From NCBI GenBank assembly GCA_030144725.1, contig JASKMD010000016.1, positions 673,075 through 737,074 of the forward strand: a DNA stretch of 64,000 nucleotides, read 5' to 3'. Positions within the stretch are counted from its first letter, which is position 1. Each line of letters starts with the position of its first letter. The position numbers and the translations under genes are program-made. Below are positions 1 to 14,378 of this stretch, piece after piece. The notes beneath the pieces were generated by a model, which saw only the letters and a program-made list of their open reading frames with translations, did no database searches and had not been told where the DNA came from. The DNA is from Haematococcus lacustris. Its lineage: Eukaryota > Chlorophyta > Chlorophyceae > Chlamydomonadales > Haematococcaceae.

Positions 1-3000
1 GCGGGGCGGGGCGGGGCGGGGCGGGGCGGGGCGGGGCGGGCGGGGCGGGGCGGGGCGGGGCGGGGCGGGGCGGGGCGGGGCGGGGCGGGGCGGGGCGGGG
101 CGGGGCGGGGCGGGGCGGGGCGGGGCGGGGCGGGGCGGGGCGGGGCGGGGCGGGGCGGGGCGGGGCGGGGCGGGGCGGGGCGGGGCGGGGCGGGGCGGGG
201 CGGGGCGGGGCGGGGCGGGGCGGGGCGGGGCGGGGCGGGGCGGGGCGGGGCGGGGCGGGGCGGGGCGGGGCGGGGCGGGGCGGGGCGGGGCGGGGCGGGG
301 CGGGGCGGGGCGGGGCGGGGCGGGGCGGGGCGGGGCGGGGCGGGGCGGGGCGGGGCGGGGCGGGGCGGGGCGGGGCGGGGCGGGGCGGGGCGGGGCGGGG
401 CGGGGCGGGGCGGGGCGGGGCGGGGCGGGGCGGGGCGGGGCGGGGCGGGGCGGGGCGGGGCGGGGCGGGGCGGGGCGGGGCGGGGCGGGGCGGGGCGGGG
501 CGGGGCGGGGCGGGGCGGGGCGGGGCGGGGCGGGGCGGGGCGGGGCGGGGCGGGGCGGGGCGGGGCGGGGCGGGGCGGGGCGGGGCGGGGCGGGGCGGGG
601 CGGGGCGGGGCGGGGCGGGGCGGGGCGGGGCGGGGCGGGGCGGGGCGGGGCGGGGCGGGGCGGGGCGGGGCGGGGCGGGGCGGGGCGGGGCGGGGCGGGG
701 CGGGGCGGGGCGGGGCGGGGCGGGGCGGGGCGGGGCGGGGCGGGGCGGGGCGGGGCGGGGCGGGGCGGGGCGGGGCGGGGCGGGGCGGGGCGGGGCGGGG
801 CGGGGCGGGGCGGGGCGGGGCGGGGCGGGGCGGGGCGGGGCGGGGCGGGGCGGGGCGGGGCGGGGCGGGGCGGGGCGGGGCGGGGCGGGGCGGGGCGGGG
901 CGGGGCGGGGCGGGGCGGGGCGGGGCGGGGCGGGGCGGGGCGGGGCGGGGCGGGGCGGGGCGGGGCGGGGCGGGGCGGGGCGGGGCGGGGCGGGGCGGGG
1001 CGGGGCGGGGCGGGGCGGGGCGGGGCGGGGCGGGGCGGGGCGGGGCGGGGCGGGGCGGGGCGGGGCGGGGCGGGGCGGGGCGGGGCGGGGCGGGGCGGGG
1101 CGGGGCGGGGCGGGGCGGGGCGGGGCGGGGCGGGGCGGGGCGGGGCGGGGCGGGGCGGGGCGGGGCGGGGCGGGGCGGGGCGGGGCGGGGCGGGGCGGGG
1201 CGGGGCGGGGCGGGGCGGGGCGGGGCGGGGCGGGGCGGGGCGGGGCGGGGCGGGGCGGGGCGGGGCGGGGCGGGGCGGGGCGGGGCGGGGCGGGGCGGGG
1301 CGGGGCGGGGCGGGGCGGGGCGGGGCGGGGCGGGGCGGGGCGGGGCGGGGCGGGGCGGGGCGGGGCGGGGCGGGGCGGGGCGGGGCGGGGCGGGGCGGGG
1401 CGGGGCGGGGCGGGGCGGGGCGGGGCGGGGCGGGGCGGGGCGGGGCGGGGCGGGGCGGGGCGGGGCGGGGCGGGGCGGGGCGGGGCGGGGCGGGGCGGGG
1501 CGGGGCGGGGCGGGGCGGGGCGGGGCGGGGCGGGGCGGGGCGGGGCGGGGCGGGGCGGGGCGGGGCGGGGCGGGGCGGGGCGGGGCGGGGCGGGGCGGGG
1601 CGGGGCGGGGCGGGGCGGGGCGGGGCGGGGCGGGGCGGGGCGGGGCGGGGCGGGGCGGGGCGGGGCGGGGCGGGGCGGGGCGGGGCGGGGCGGGGCGGGG
1701 CGGGGCGGGGCGGGGCGGGGCGGGGCGGGGCGGGGCGGGGCGGGGCGGGGCGGGGCGGGGCGGGGCGGGGCGGGGCGGGGCGGGGCGGGGCGGGGCGGGG
1801 CGGGGCGGGGCGGGGCGGGGCGGGGCGGGGCGGGGCGGGGCGGGGCGGGGCGGGGCGGGGCGGGGCGGGGCGGGGCGGGGCGGGGCGGGGCGGGGCGGGG
1901 CGGGGCGGGGCGGGGCGGGGCGGGGCGGGGCGGGGCGGGGCGGGGCGGGGCGGGGCGGGGCGGGGCGGGGCGGGGCGGGGCGGGGCGGGGCGGGGCGGGG
2001 CGGGGCGGGGCGGGGCGGGGCGGGGCGGGGCGGGGCGGGGCGGGGCGGGGCGGGGCGGGGCGGGGCGGGGCGGGGCGGGGCGGGGCGGGGCGGGGCGGGG
2101 CGGGGCGGGGCGGGGCGGGGCGGGGCGGGGCGGGGCGGGGCGGGGCGGGGCGGGGCGGGGCGGGGCGGGGCGGGGCGGGGCGGGGCGGGGCGGGGCGGGG
2201 CGGGGCGGGGCGGGGCGGGGCGGGGCGGGGCGGGGCGGGGCGGGGCGGGGCGGGGCGGGGCGGGGCGGGGCGGGGCGGGGCGGGGCGGGGCGGGGCGGGG
2301 CGGGGCGGGGCGGGGCGGGGCGGGGCGGGGCGGGGCGGGGCGGGGCGGGGCGGGGCGGGGCGGGGCGGGGCGGGGCGGGGCGGGGCGGGGCGGGGCGGGG
2401 CGGGGCGGGGCGGGGCGGGGCGGGGCGGGGCGGGGCGGGGCGGGGCGGGGCGGGGCGGGGCGGGGCGGGGCGGGGCGGGGCGGGGCGGGGCGGGGCGGGG
2501 CGGGGCGGGGCGGGGCGGGGCGGGGCGGGGCGGGGCGGGGCGGGGCGGGGCGGGGCGGGGCGGGGCGGGGCGGGGCGGGGCGGGGCGGGGCGGGGCGGGG
2601 CGGGGCGGGGCGGGGCGGGGCGGGGCGGGGCGGGGCGGGGCGGGGCGGGGCGGGGCGGGGCGGGGCGGGGCGGGGCGGGGCGGGGCGGGGCGGGGCGGGG
2701 CGGGGCGGGGCGGGGCGGGGCGGGGCGGGGCGGGGCGGGGCGGGGCGGGGCGGGGCGGGGCGGGGCGGGGCGGGGCGGGGCGGGGCGGGGCGGGGCGGGG
2801 CGGGGCGGGGCGGGGCGGGGCGGGGCGGGGCGGGGCGGGGCGGGGCGGGGCGGGGCGGGGCGGGGCGGGGCGGGGCGGGGCGGGGCGGGGCGGGGCGGGG
2901 CGGGGCGGGGGGCGGGGCGGGGCGGGGCGGGGCGGGGCGGGGCGGGGCGGGGCGGGGCGGGGCGGGGCGGGGCGGGGCGGGGCGGGGCGGGGCGGGGCGG

Positions 3001-3718
3001 GGCGGGGCGGGGCGGGGCGGGGCGGGGCGGGGCGGGGCGGGGCGGGGCGGGGCGGGGCGGGGCGGGGCGGGGCGGGGCGGGGCGGGGCGGGGCGGGGCGG
3101 GGCGGGGCGGGGCGGGGCGGGGCGGGGCGGGGCGGGGCGGGGCGGGGCGGGGCGGGGCGGGGCGGGGCGGGGCGGGGCGGGGCGGGGCGGGGCGGGGCGG
3201 GGCGGGGCGGGGCGGGGCGGGGCGGGGCGGGGCGGGGCGGGGCGGGGCGGGGCGGGGCGGGGCGGGGCGGGGCGGGGCGGGGCGGGGCGGGGCGGGGCGG
3301 GGCGGGGCGGGGCGGGGCGGGGCGGGGCGGGGCGGGGCGGGGCGGGGCGGGGCGGGGCGGGGCGGGGCGGGGCGGGGCGGGGCGGGGCGGGGCGGGGCGG
3401 GGCGGGGCGGGGCGGGGCGGGGCGGGGCGGGGCGGGGCGGGGCGGGGCGGGGCGGGGCGGGGCGGGGCGGGGCGGGGCGGGGCGGGGCGGGGCGGGGCGG
3501 GGCGGGGCGGGGCGGGGCGGGGCGGGGCGGGGCGGGGCGGGGCGGGGCGGGGCGGGGCGGGGCGGGGCGGGGCGGGGCGGGGCGGGGCGGGGCGGGGCGG
3601 GGCGGGGCGGGGCGGGGCGGGGCGGGGCGGGGCGGGGCGGGGCGGGGCGGGGCGGGGCGGGGCGGGGCGGGGCGGGGCGGGGCGGGGCGGGGCGGGGCGG
3701 GGCGGGGCGGGGCGGGGC
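1..3718. repeat. CGGGG pentanucleotide satellite
   Basis: About 740 head-to-tail copies of CGGGG fill the first 3.7 kb with no base substitution seen. Only two units break the phase: a 4-bp unit at 37-40 and a 7-bp unit (six G) at 2906-2912. Every unit carries a G4 run on one strand, so the tract has very high G-quadruplex potential and the other strand is C-rich. It ends sharply at 3718 in ordinary unique sequence. Such homogeneity implies recent expansion or consensus polishing of an array whose true length is unknown. No ORF is credible here. Confidence 0.97.
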
Positions 3719-3860
3719 AAGGTGCGCAACTCAAGCAGGTGCGCTATTCAAATGCTCATTTTGTGCCTATCTAGACCGACTCTGTCGAGCCGAGACGTCG
3801 AATCGCCTAGTCGAGACGAGACGGCTATCCTAGTCGAGTTGCGCTCCTTACATACATACT

Positions 3861-4166
3861 TCAAGACAGGTTGACCCATCCTCCATCGTAGTAGATGTAC
3901 CTGCCGTCGTTTACACCGTCGGGAAGCTCGCCGTAGACATGGAACCCCTCGTCGTCGTCGTCGACCTGCTGTCGCTTCTGGGCGCGACGCCTTCTGGCCG
4001 CTTTCTTCCTGCGCTTGCTCGCGCCACCCCCTTGCTTAGCCGGGTCTGTGTGGCTTGTCTGCTTCGTCACATCGCGCACCCCATCCACCTCGCCCCGCGG
4101 CTGTCCCTCTGCCGATGTCGGCTTGTTACTGCAGCACAGTTTGGGCACCTGCTTCAGCGCAGACAT
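3861..4166 (-). CDS. small basic/acidic hypothetical protein or exon (101 codons)
   Basis: This open frame is unlike its repeat-rich surroundings. It has a central run of basic residues (KRRKKAARRRRAQKR, about residues 51-65) that looks like a nuclear-localisation or nucleic-acid-binding patch. An acidic DDDD run follows, and the end is aromatic (GRYIYYDGGWVNLS). It begins with ATG at 4166 and stops at 3861. No family is recognised. It may be a terminal exon of a minus-strand gene that includes the frame at 4599-4856, which has a similar aromatic/basic character. Real coding status is uncertain. Confidence 0.3.
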   Translation of the reverse strand: MSALKQVPKLCCSNKPTSAEGQPRGEVDGVRDVTKQTSHTDPAKQGGGASKRRKKAARRRRAQKRQQVDDDDEGFHVYGELPDGVNDGRYIYYDGGWVNLS

Positions 4167-4598
4167 CAGCAGGAGGCAAAGCGGCCACGGCCTAGGGTTG
4201 AATTGCTGGGCCTGGATAGGACGTGCTGTTGACTTCCTGCGGCATCACCTCAAGGCGTCTTGACGTGACGAGCTGCGCCGGGCATGGGTAACGAACTCCC
4301 GGACCAGCGAGCAATTGCTTTGCATCACAGAAGCTCGACCGCGCTATCATTTAGCTAGTGCGCTCCTTACACAGCTGATGCTACACCAGACTAAACCACG
4401 ATACATACAGATCAAACACAGGCTGCGAGCTCATTATTGTAAATGCTAGTGTGCCTAATCAGCTTCAGCTAAGCCATTCTGTTGAGTGTGCTTGCAGCTA
4501 GGCTCTACAGCTAGACCTTAAGTAGCTTCAACCCACACACATCCCTTGTGTGGAAAGTTTATTGCTTTGCTACGCTGAATTTGTCTTGCTGCAGCTGG

Positions 4599-4856
4599 CT
4601 ACCGCTGCAACTTGCGGCGCCACTTGCGCAACAGGGCCTCATCGCGCACGTACACCCACTCCTGGCCTGTCTTGCCCGGCTTTGGCATGGCTGGCTGGCC
4701 ATTCCAGTAGCACATCTCAGTGGGGCCTGGGCCTGGGTCGACTTCACAGCGCCGGATATTTTGTGCGTCCCGGTCACAGAACCTGCACATGGGTGTGGGT
4801 GCACACAGTGACCTCACATTCCCACCACCCGCACACGCCGGGACGTCAACTTCCAC
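4599..4856 (-). CDS. small Cys-containing hypothetical protein or exon (85 codons)
   Basis: The frame contains a CRFCDRDAQNIRRC cluster (C-x2-C-x8-C) with a further Cys about 13 residues on. It ends in a highly basic stretch (LLRKWRRKLQR). Composition is balanced rather than low-complexity, which is why it is listed. The Cys spacing could be a small zinc-binding site, but no known domain is recognised. It lies about 430 bp upstream (minus sense) of the frame at 3861-4166; the two could be exons of one gene. Start and splice sites are not determined. Confidence 0.28.
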   Translation of the reverse strand: MEVDVPACAGGGNVRSLCAPTPMCRFCDRDAQNIRRCEVDPGPGPTEMCYWNGQPAMPKPGKTGQEWVYVRDEALLRKWRRKLQR

Positions 4857-5266
4857 AGTCGACTGCCTGTATCATGGCTGTCGCGACAGTCAGTGTGCCA
4901 ATGAGCCACCCCGTATTTTATAGATCATCTGACGCCATCCGATAACACCAGTGAAAAGAGAAGATAAGCTAGGTATGGCATTCTGCGGTTGGCCGCACAC
5001 GTTCGTCGCCGAGGAAGCTTCAAACAAGCACTCGAATGTGTGGGTGCAACTTCTGGTGCCTGCTTCCGAACCAGTGGCCGTCCTCAAGGTCAGGGCACTT
5101 CACATGTGTCAGTGCAATTGCACAACGCATGCAAGCGCTCGGCACGACAACGCTCAATGCAGGCTTGGCCTTTTGGAGGGGGGCATGCGAAAGGGGGTGC
5201 AAGGTGGATACCAGATGCTGCGGAAACAAATCACAGTGAGTGCCATTTTGACCGGGCTAGAAGTCA

Positions 5267-7687
5267 ATGCACTGCTGGTCATGGTGTTCGCGTGCATGCT
5301 CACACTGCCACTGCTTTCATGCAGGCTCCACATCAAGCACATCTGTGGGCAGTGAAACTCAGCAATCCTGCAGCAACGTGAGCAGCACACAAGCTAGCAA
5401 CTGTGAGGAATGCGAGCCTGGTGCGGCTCTTCTTGCAACAAGGGACAACGCAAATGGCCCTAGCTGCAGCAGCAGCAGCAGCGGAGGCAGTGGCAACCCA
5501 GGAGTGTTTCCCCTCGCTGCTTGGGGCCCCCAGCTTTGCAGCAGCAGTGGCAGCAGCAGCAGCAGTGGTGGTGGTGGCGGCAGCAAGGGAGGGGGCAGGT
5601 GTAACCCCAGCCCCCAGTGCACAGCACGAAAGGAGCGCCGCCCCCGCCTGTTGCCCAGCAGGCCCACCACACTGACACTGTCCACGCGGGCAGCAGCTGG
5701 CCAGGCATCAGGGCGCAGTGGGCCCCTGCACCGCACCTCTGCGCCTGAACCCCTGGCTCCCCGCCAGCCCCTGCTGCCCCTCACCCCCTCCTGCTCACTG
5801 TGCAGCCCCCCACCAGACTCTGACTCAGCCTCGCTGCCCACCACTGATTGGAGTGGTGCGCGGCCCCCTCCCCTGACACGTGCACCACACCCTGCCCCAG
5901 GGGACGACGTGGATAGCTGGGCCACCAGCAGCGGCTCCTCCTCCTCCTCCTCCTCCTCCGACTCTGACTCCACCCACTGCCTGCACACCCGGCCTGGGCA
6001 CCCTGCTGATGCGTGGCAGCCTCACCTAGGCAGCGCAGCAGATGCAGCCCATCAGGGAGCAGGCGCCAGGCAGACCTGCCCAGGGCACGCCGATGTGCAG
6101 CTCACCAGGGGCAGGCACCGGGCCTCACCCCCAGCTGTGAAGGAGCTGGGTGGGCTGCTGCTGCGCGCCGCCTCCTACTATGCCGGTGATGGCCACAACA
6201 TCAGCACAGCCATGACAGGTGCTGGCAGCTGGGCAAAAGCCAGGGGTCCGGGCACTGGGTCAGGCACTGCACCCGCCACTCTGACACCAGCCTGCCCTAG
6301 CCGCTGTGAACCCAGCCACACAGGCCTAGGTGGCACCGCGTGTGGCAGCAGCAGCAGCAGCTGTGGGAGCAGCAGAGGCACGGCAGCCACTGTCAGCAGC
6401 AGGGGGGGAGGCCAGGGCAGCTGCATCAGCGCTGGGCCCGACAGCAGCCATGTGGCCAAGGCCTGCGGGCAGCGCCCCCCCTCCCAGCTGCAGTGCCAGG
6501 GCCGCAGGGGGGCAGCAGGGGAGGCCACTGGGCATCAAGTGCTGGCAGGCCTGCTCGCATTAGACCCTGGGTGCAGGGCGGTGCCAGCCTCGTCTGGGGG
6601 TGCTGCACCGGGTGTGGGGCGGTCAGGCTGCAAGGCAGGGCTGCGCAGGTCCTCATCCCAGCCTGGCCAGGAGGCAGGTGCGCGCGGTGCCCACAGCCTA
6701 ACCCTGGGTCACCCACAGCCTGACCCACCCACTGGGCCAGGGGCCTGGGCGCCAGTGCCACGTCCTTTGTCCAGCGCTGCCAGCCATGCCAGCAGGGGGC
6801 CAGGCAGCAGGTGGGGGGGCCTGGGGCCCTGTCCTAGCCCTGGCCCTGGCCTTGTGCTCGCCCCCCGGCTGCAGTCCGCCCTGCTGGCTCAGCTTGCGTG
6901 TCGCTCACCCCTCATGTGGCGCCACCGCCGGCTGGAGCGCTGGCTGCAGGGTCAGGCTCTGATCTGTGGCAGCAGGCGGGCAGTGGAGGCCCGCCCTGGG
7001 CTAGGCAGCAGCAGGTGCTCAGGGGATGACACGTCTGGTGGAGGGCAGCAGGGTACTACAGCAGGCAATCAGGATGCAGTAGCAGGGGGCTGGGCAGCAG
7101 GTGGGCAGGGGAAGGCTGGGCTGGGAGGGAGGCTTGTGGCCCAGCTAAGGCTGCTGGGAATGAGGCAACGCAAAGCGCAGCAGCAGGAGCAGCTAATGCA
7201 GCGGCAGAGGAGCGATGAACACAGCAGCAGCAGCAGCAGCAGTGATGGCAGTGACAGCAGCACCCAGCCCCAGCATGTGGCAGGGCCCCTGACCCCAGGC
7301 AAGGCCCCTCAGCTGGACCTGGCCATCTCCTCCACCAGGGCCCAGCCCCTTCTCAACCCTCTCACTGGCCTCTCAGCCTGTGTGCCAGCCCAGCAGCAGC
7401 AGCTCAAGGGGTTGCCTGGCAGGAGCGGCATGGAGGCAGCACTGGGCAGCACCCCCTGGGCCAAGGGGACAGCCAGAGGTGGTGGGTCAGCCAGGGTGGG
7501 TTCAGGCAGGCCAGCCTGGACAGCAGCCTGGTGGCAGCTGCTGCTGGTCAGGGCTGGTGGGCCGCCAGGCCAGGCTGCGGGGCACCAGGGCAGGCGGCGG
7601 GAGCAGCAAGTGCAGCTGCTACAGCGGCAGCTGAAAAGGCCAACCAGCGTCGGCCGGCAGCAGAAGCTGAGCAACAGTGATGTCAGT

Positions 7688-7769
<82 letters not shown>

Positions 7770-9888
7770 GGGATGTTGCCACTGGGTCCCTGCTGCACAC
7801 TAAAAGCAATGGTCACACATGGCCCCAAACTCGCCCCTGCCCCCGCCAGGCACTTGGCTTGCCCATCCCGGCCCCACCCCCTCACTTGAAGCCCCCATTG
7901 CACCTCCCCCCTCGCCCCCGCCCCCGCCCCCTGCCCCGCCCCCACACCCCCGGCCATCCTCTACGGCTGGCTCGTTCGCCCCGCCCTCCCTTGGCCTTCC
8001 CCCACCCTTGCAAACAGCCCTGGCCCCTGGCTGCCCTGTTACGCCTCTTGCATCGACTGTGCCTGCTGCTGCTGCCGCCCCGCTGGCAGCGGCTGCTCCC
8101 GCCCCGGCCCCTCCTGCACACCAGCACCGGCATACAGCTGCAGCGAGCAAGCAGTCGGGCACAGCCAGCCCCTCGCCCGGTGAGTCAGAAGGACAGCCAG
8201 TGGGGCGTGCCTGGAGTGCCACGGCCCCCTGCACCCCCTGCGGGTCAGGCTGCGCACCGGGTGCCAGGTCCCAGGTGCAGGTCTGGGCACACGGCCACAC
8301 AGCGCCAGCGCTGGGCAGAGCAGGCAGGAGGGCTGAGGAAAGACGCTGCTGCTGCTGCTGGACCTCCACATGCAGCAAGGCCAGGTGGAGGGGTAGGGGT
8401 GGGTGCGGGAGGCTGGGGTGGTGGCAGTGGAGGTGAGACGGAAGGGGTGTGGGCAGCAGGGGGTGTCGGGATGCCATGCCTCACTGCCGCCATACAGCTG
8501 TCGTGCCGCAACCAGCAGGCTGCGGGTCAGGACCCAGGGGGGGCCGCAGGGGGGAGGGGACCAGGCGCCCCGGGCCGTGGTGAGCAGGACGTGTGTTGGG
8601 ACCGTGCGAGGGGCCCCTGCCCCAGCCCCTGCGCCCCCGCCCTCACTGCCACACTACTGGGCGGCAGCTCAGACCCAGCTGCTGCTGCTGCTGCTGTGGC
8701 CTGCTGCCTCCCCCTGCCACCCCTGGGCTGCCCAGCCGCCTGGAGCAGCTGGCTGCCGTGTGGTGGCGAGCGGGTCACACGACGGCTTGTCAGTGAAGAC
8801 AGCCACTGCCGCGTCACGCTGCTGGGCCTGGCCCCTGGTAAGCAGCAGGTGGTGGGGCGGGCGGGTGGGCAGGCAGCTGATGCAGCCAGTAGGCACCGCA
8901 GCAGAGCTGGTCACAGCTGGCATGCAGCAGTGAAGCCAGCTGTGAGCCTTTACTGAGTAGGCTTAGGCTGTAAGGCTCCAGCAACTGGGCCCTGACTTGT
9001 TGTGGCCTGCCTGCCCGCCCGCCTGCCTGCCTGCCTGCCTGACTGCCTGCCTGACCTCCAGGTGTGGAGGTGATGGCAGTGCAGCCCAGGGCCCAGCCCA
9101 CAGCCCTGTTGGTGCTGCTGGGGCAGGCTAGGCTGCAGCTGCTGCCGCCCTCCCCATGGCAGCAGCAGCAGCAACAGCATGGGTCGGAGCAGCAGGAGCA
9201 GGAGCGGGCAGCACAGCTTGCGCTGTTTCTGCGGCAGCAGGCACATGCAGTGTGGCGGCGCCTACCACTGGACCAGCACCAGGGCCTGGCAGATCAGCCC
9301 AGCACCAGTGACTGCTGCACTCCTGCACCTGCCTCAGCCCATGGCTCTGACCCAGCTCCAATCCACGGTCACTCCCCGGCCCCAATCCCGGCCCCGCCTG
9401 ACCCTAAGCCTGTCCCAGCCCCTGCCCTGTGTCACGCACCCTGTGCTGAGCAACAGCCCCTACCAGAAGCTGCAGCGCAAGCCAGCTCCTCAATGCACTC
9501 CCAAACTGTCACGCAGCCACCCCAGCCCCAGCCCCCAGCCCCCAGGCCACACAGCGCGCAGGACATGCAGGTCAGGCTCGGTAGCCCTGGCTGCCATGTG
9601 CATGTCACAGCAGGGGCAGGCCTCATGCTGCGTGCACAGGCTGGCGCCCCCGGCTCGCTGACAGCCCCCAGCTCGCTGCACTGCGGCATGGGCTGCGATG
9701 ATGCTGGTAGGACGCTGGCACAGGGGGAGGGGGTGGCAGCCTGCCCCCTGCCTAGCCCTGCCCCTCTTCCCATCAGCCACCGGCCTGGAGACTCCCTGGG
9801 TGCCCCCCTGTGGTCACACTGTGTGAGCGCAGTGCAGGAGGGGAGTGCCGGCGGTTGCCTGCTGCTGCTGGTCACGCTCAAGGGCTGA
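5267..9888 (+). CDS. large low-complexity protein, unrecognised, at least two exons
   Basis: An open frame of about 1,190 codons runs 5267-8837 and joins in frame to 9062-9888. The donor is CTG|GTAAGC at 8838 and the acceptor CCTCCAG at 9061; a Gly codon is split in phase 1. The stop is TGA at 9886-9888. The protein is rich in Ala, Gly, Gln, Ser and Pro. It has an acidic-Ser patch near 5940, an Ser/Gln tract near 7210-7260 and a poly-Ser run of about 28 residues from the AGC repeat at 7685. Less biased segments lie around 6880-7000 (LERWLQGQALICGSRRAVEA), 8760-8837 and 9062-9290 (ALFLRQQAHAVWRRLPLDQH). No domain is recognised. The 5' end is uncertain: 5267 is the first ATG, but an acceptor-like CATGCAG at 5322 could begin an internal exon. 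In high-GC low-complexity DNA long open frames occur by chance, but the frame-preserving splice supports a real gene. Confidence 0.55.
7685..7769 (+). repeat. AGC/CAG trinucleotide tract (poly-Ser)
   Basis: About 28 AGC or AGT triplets, followed by AAC AAC AGC, lie inside the long frame and encode poly-Ser. The tract ends where the frame resumes mixed sequence. Such tracts are common in coding DNA of volvocine and Haematococcus-type algae. Confidence 0.9.
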
Positions 9889-10842
9889 TGGCAGATCTGC
9901 AACCAGAGCGGCTCCCAGCACCACCCTGTGCAGGATGGGCCCTATGGGCTTTGTTGGGGCTGCACCGGCAACAACGCCACAAGGGAAGGTCCACCCCAAG
10001 CACCGGAGGCCGATCCCCTGGCACTGCCGCCATGTGGCTGTACCCCGCACCCTTGAACACCTTTGGATCTTAAAGGACTTGATGAGCGTGTGCTGTCATT
10101 GCGCCCTTTAGCTGACAATCCGTTGCATCTTTATTTTTGCTGCCACAAACTATCGTCACAACGCTGGTTTTCCAGATAATCTCCAGCAGATGTGGACTTT
10201 GCCTGGCAGCATCACATGCCTGTTCCTCACGTCCTAACCTACCAGCCACCAGGCACCATGCTGCTTTAAGCTGTCATCCTTCATCCTGCACCTCTTTCTA
10301 TTCACATCATCACGCCTCTTACTCCACCTTCCACCAAACAGCCATCCTAACGGGCTACAGTGCTGTGCCTGGCCCTGGCACAGCCCTGTTTACCCTAAGA
10401 GCTCGCTCTTGGCCTGCAGCCACCATGCCATGCACACCCTCTGCCACGCCATGTCAAGCAGGCTTGACCTACCTGCGTGTATGGCAGTATGGAAGGCTGG
10501 CTAGCCCTGCAGCAAGGAGTAGAGACTGCGACCATGACCTGCTGGGCGGCCCAACGAGCATGTCTTCTTCAATATGTCAAGAAGTGGATTGGGAATGCTG
10601 CCCAGAACTCAGCATCAGGTTGAGGCAGTTGAGGCAGTGGCGCGGACGCTCAGGGTCAGGGTTCACGACGATGTTGGCCGAGCGCATGGTCTGGCTCCTA
10701 TCTTGCGGGCAGCTGCGCAAGGAGGGTCGCAACCCACCTCTCGCTTCTCCCTTCTTCACCGACATTGACTGCGCATGCAAAAGCCCTAACTGACAAGAAG
10801 TTCGGGCCTTGCCACCATCCGCACACTGACGCGTTCCCTGCG
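9889..10842. other. intergenic region, no supported gene
   Basis: This stretch holds the 3' flank of the low-complexity gene and the 5' flank of the hydrolase gene. A 218-codon frame at 10137-10793 is Cys/His/Ser-rich, has no recognisable motif and lacks coding-like composition, so it is not called. Confidence 0.5.

Positions 10843-14378
<3,536 letters not shown>

Larger units (their letters stand above)
3719..5266. other. unique sequence between satellite and first long gene
   Basis: Apart from the two small minus-strand frames, nothing is recognisable. Just after the satellite there are short repeated words (agtcgaga/gtcgagacg) around 3780-3840. A minus-strand frame near 5020-5120 also has Cys/His-containing text but no start or splice support. 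Confidence 0.5.

Noticed and set aside
7800..8477. Minus-strand 225-codon frame opposite the low-complexity gene
   Set aside because: Composition mirrors the Pro/Ala-rich plus-strand sequence; no motif or splice evidence.
10137..10793. 218-codon plus frame upstream of the hydrolase gene
   Set aside because: Ser/Cys/His-rich text without a domain, conserved pattern or splice-supported extension.
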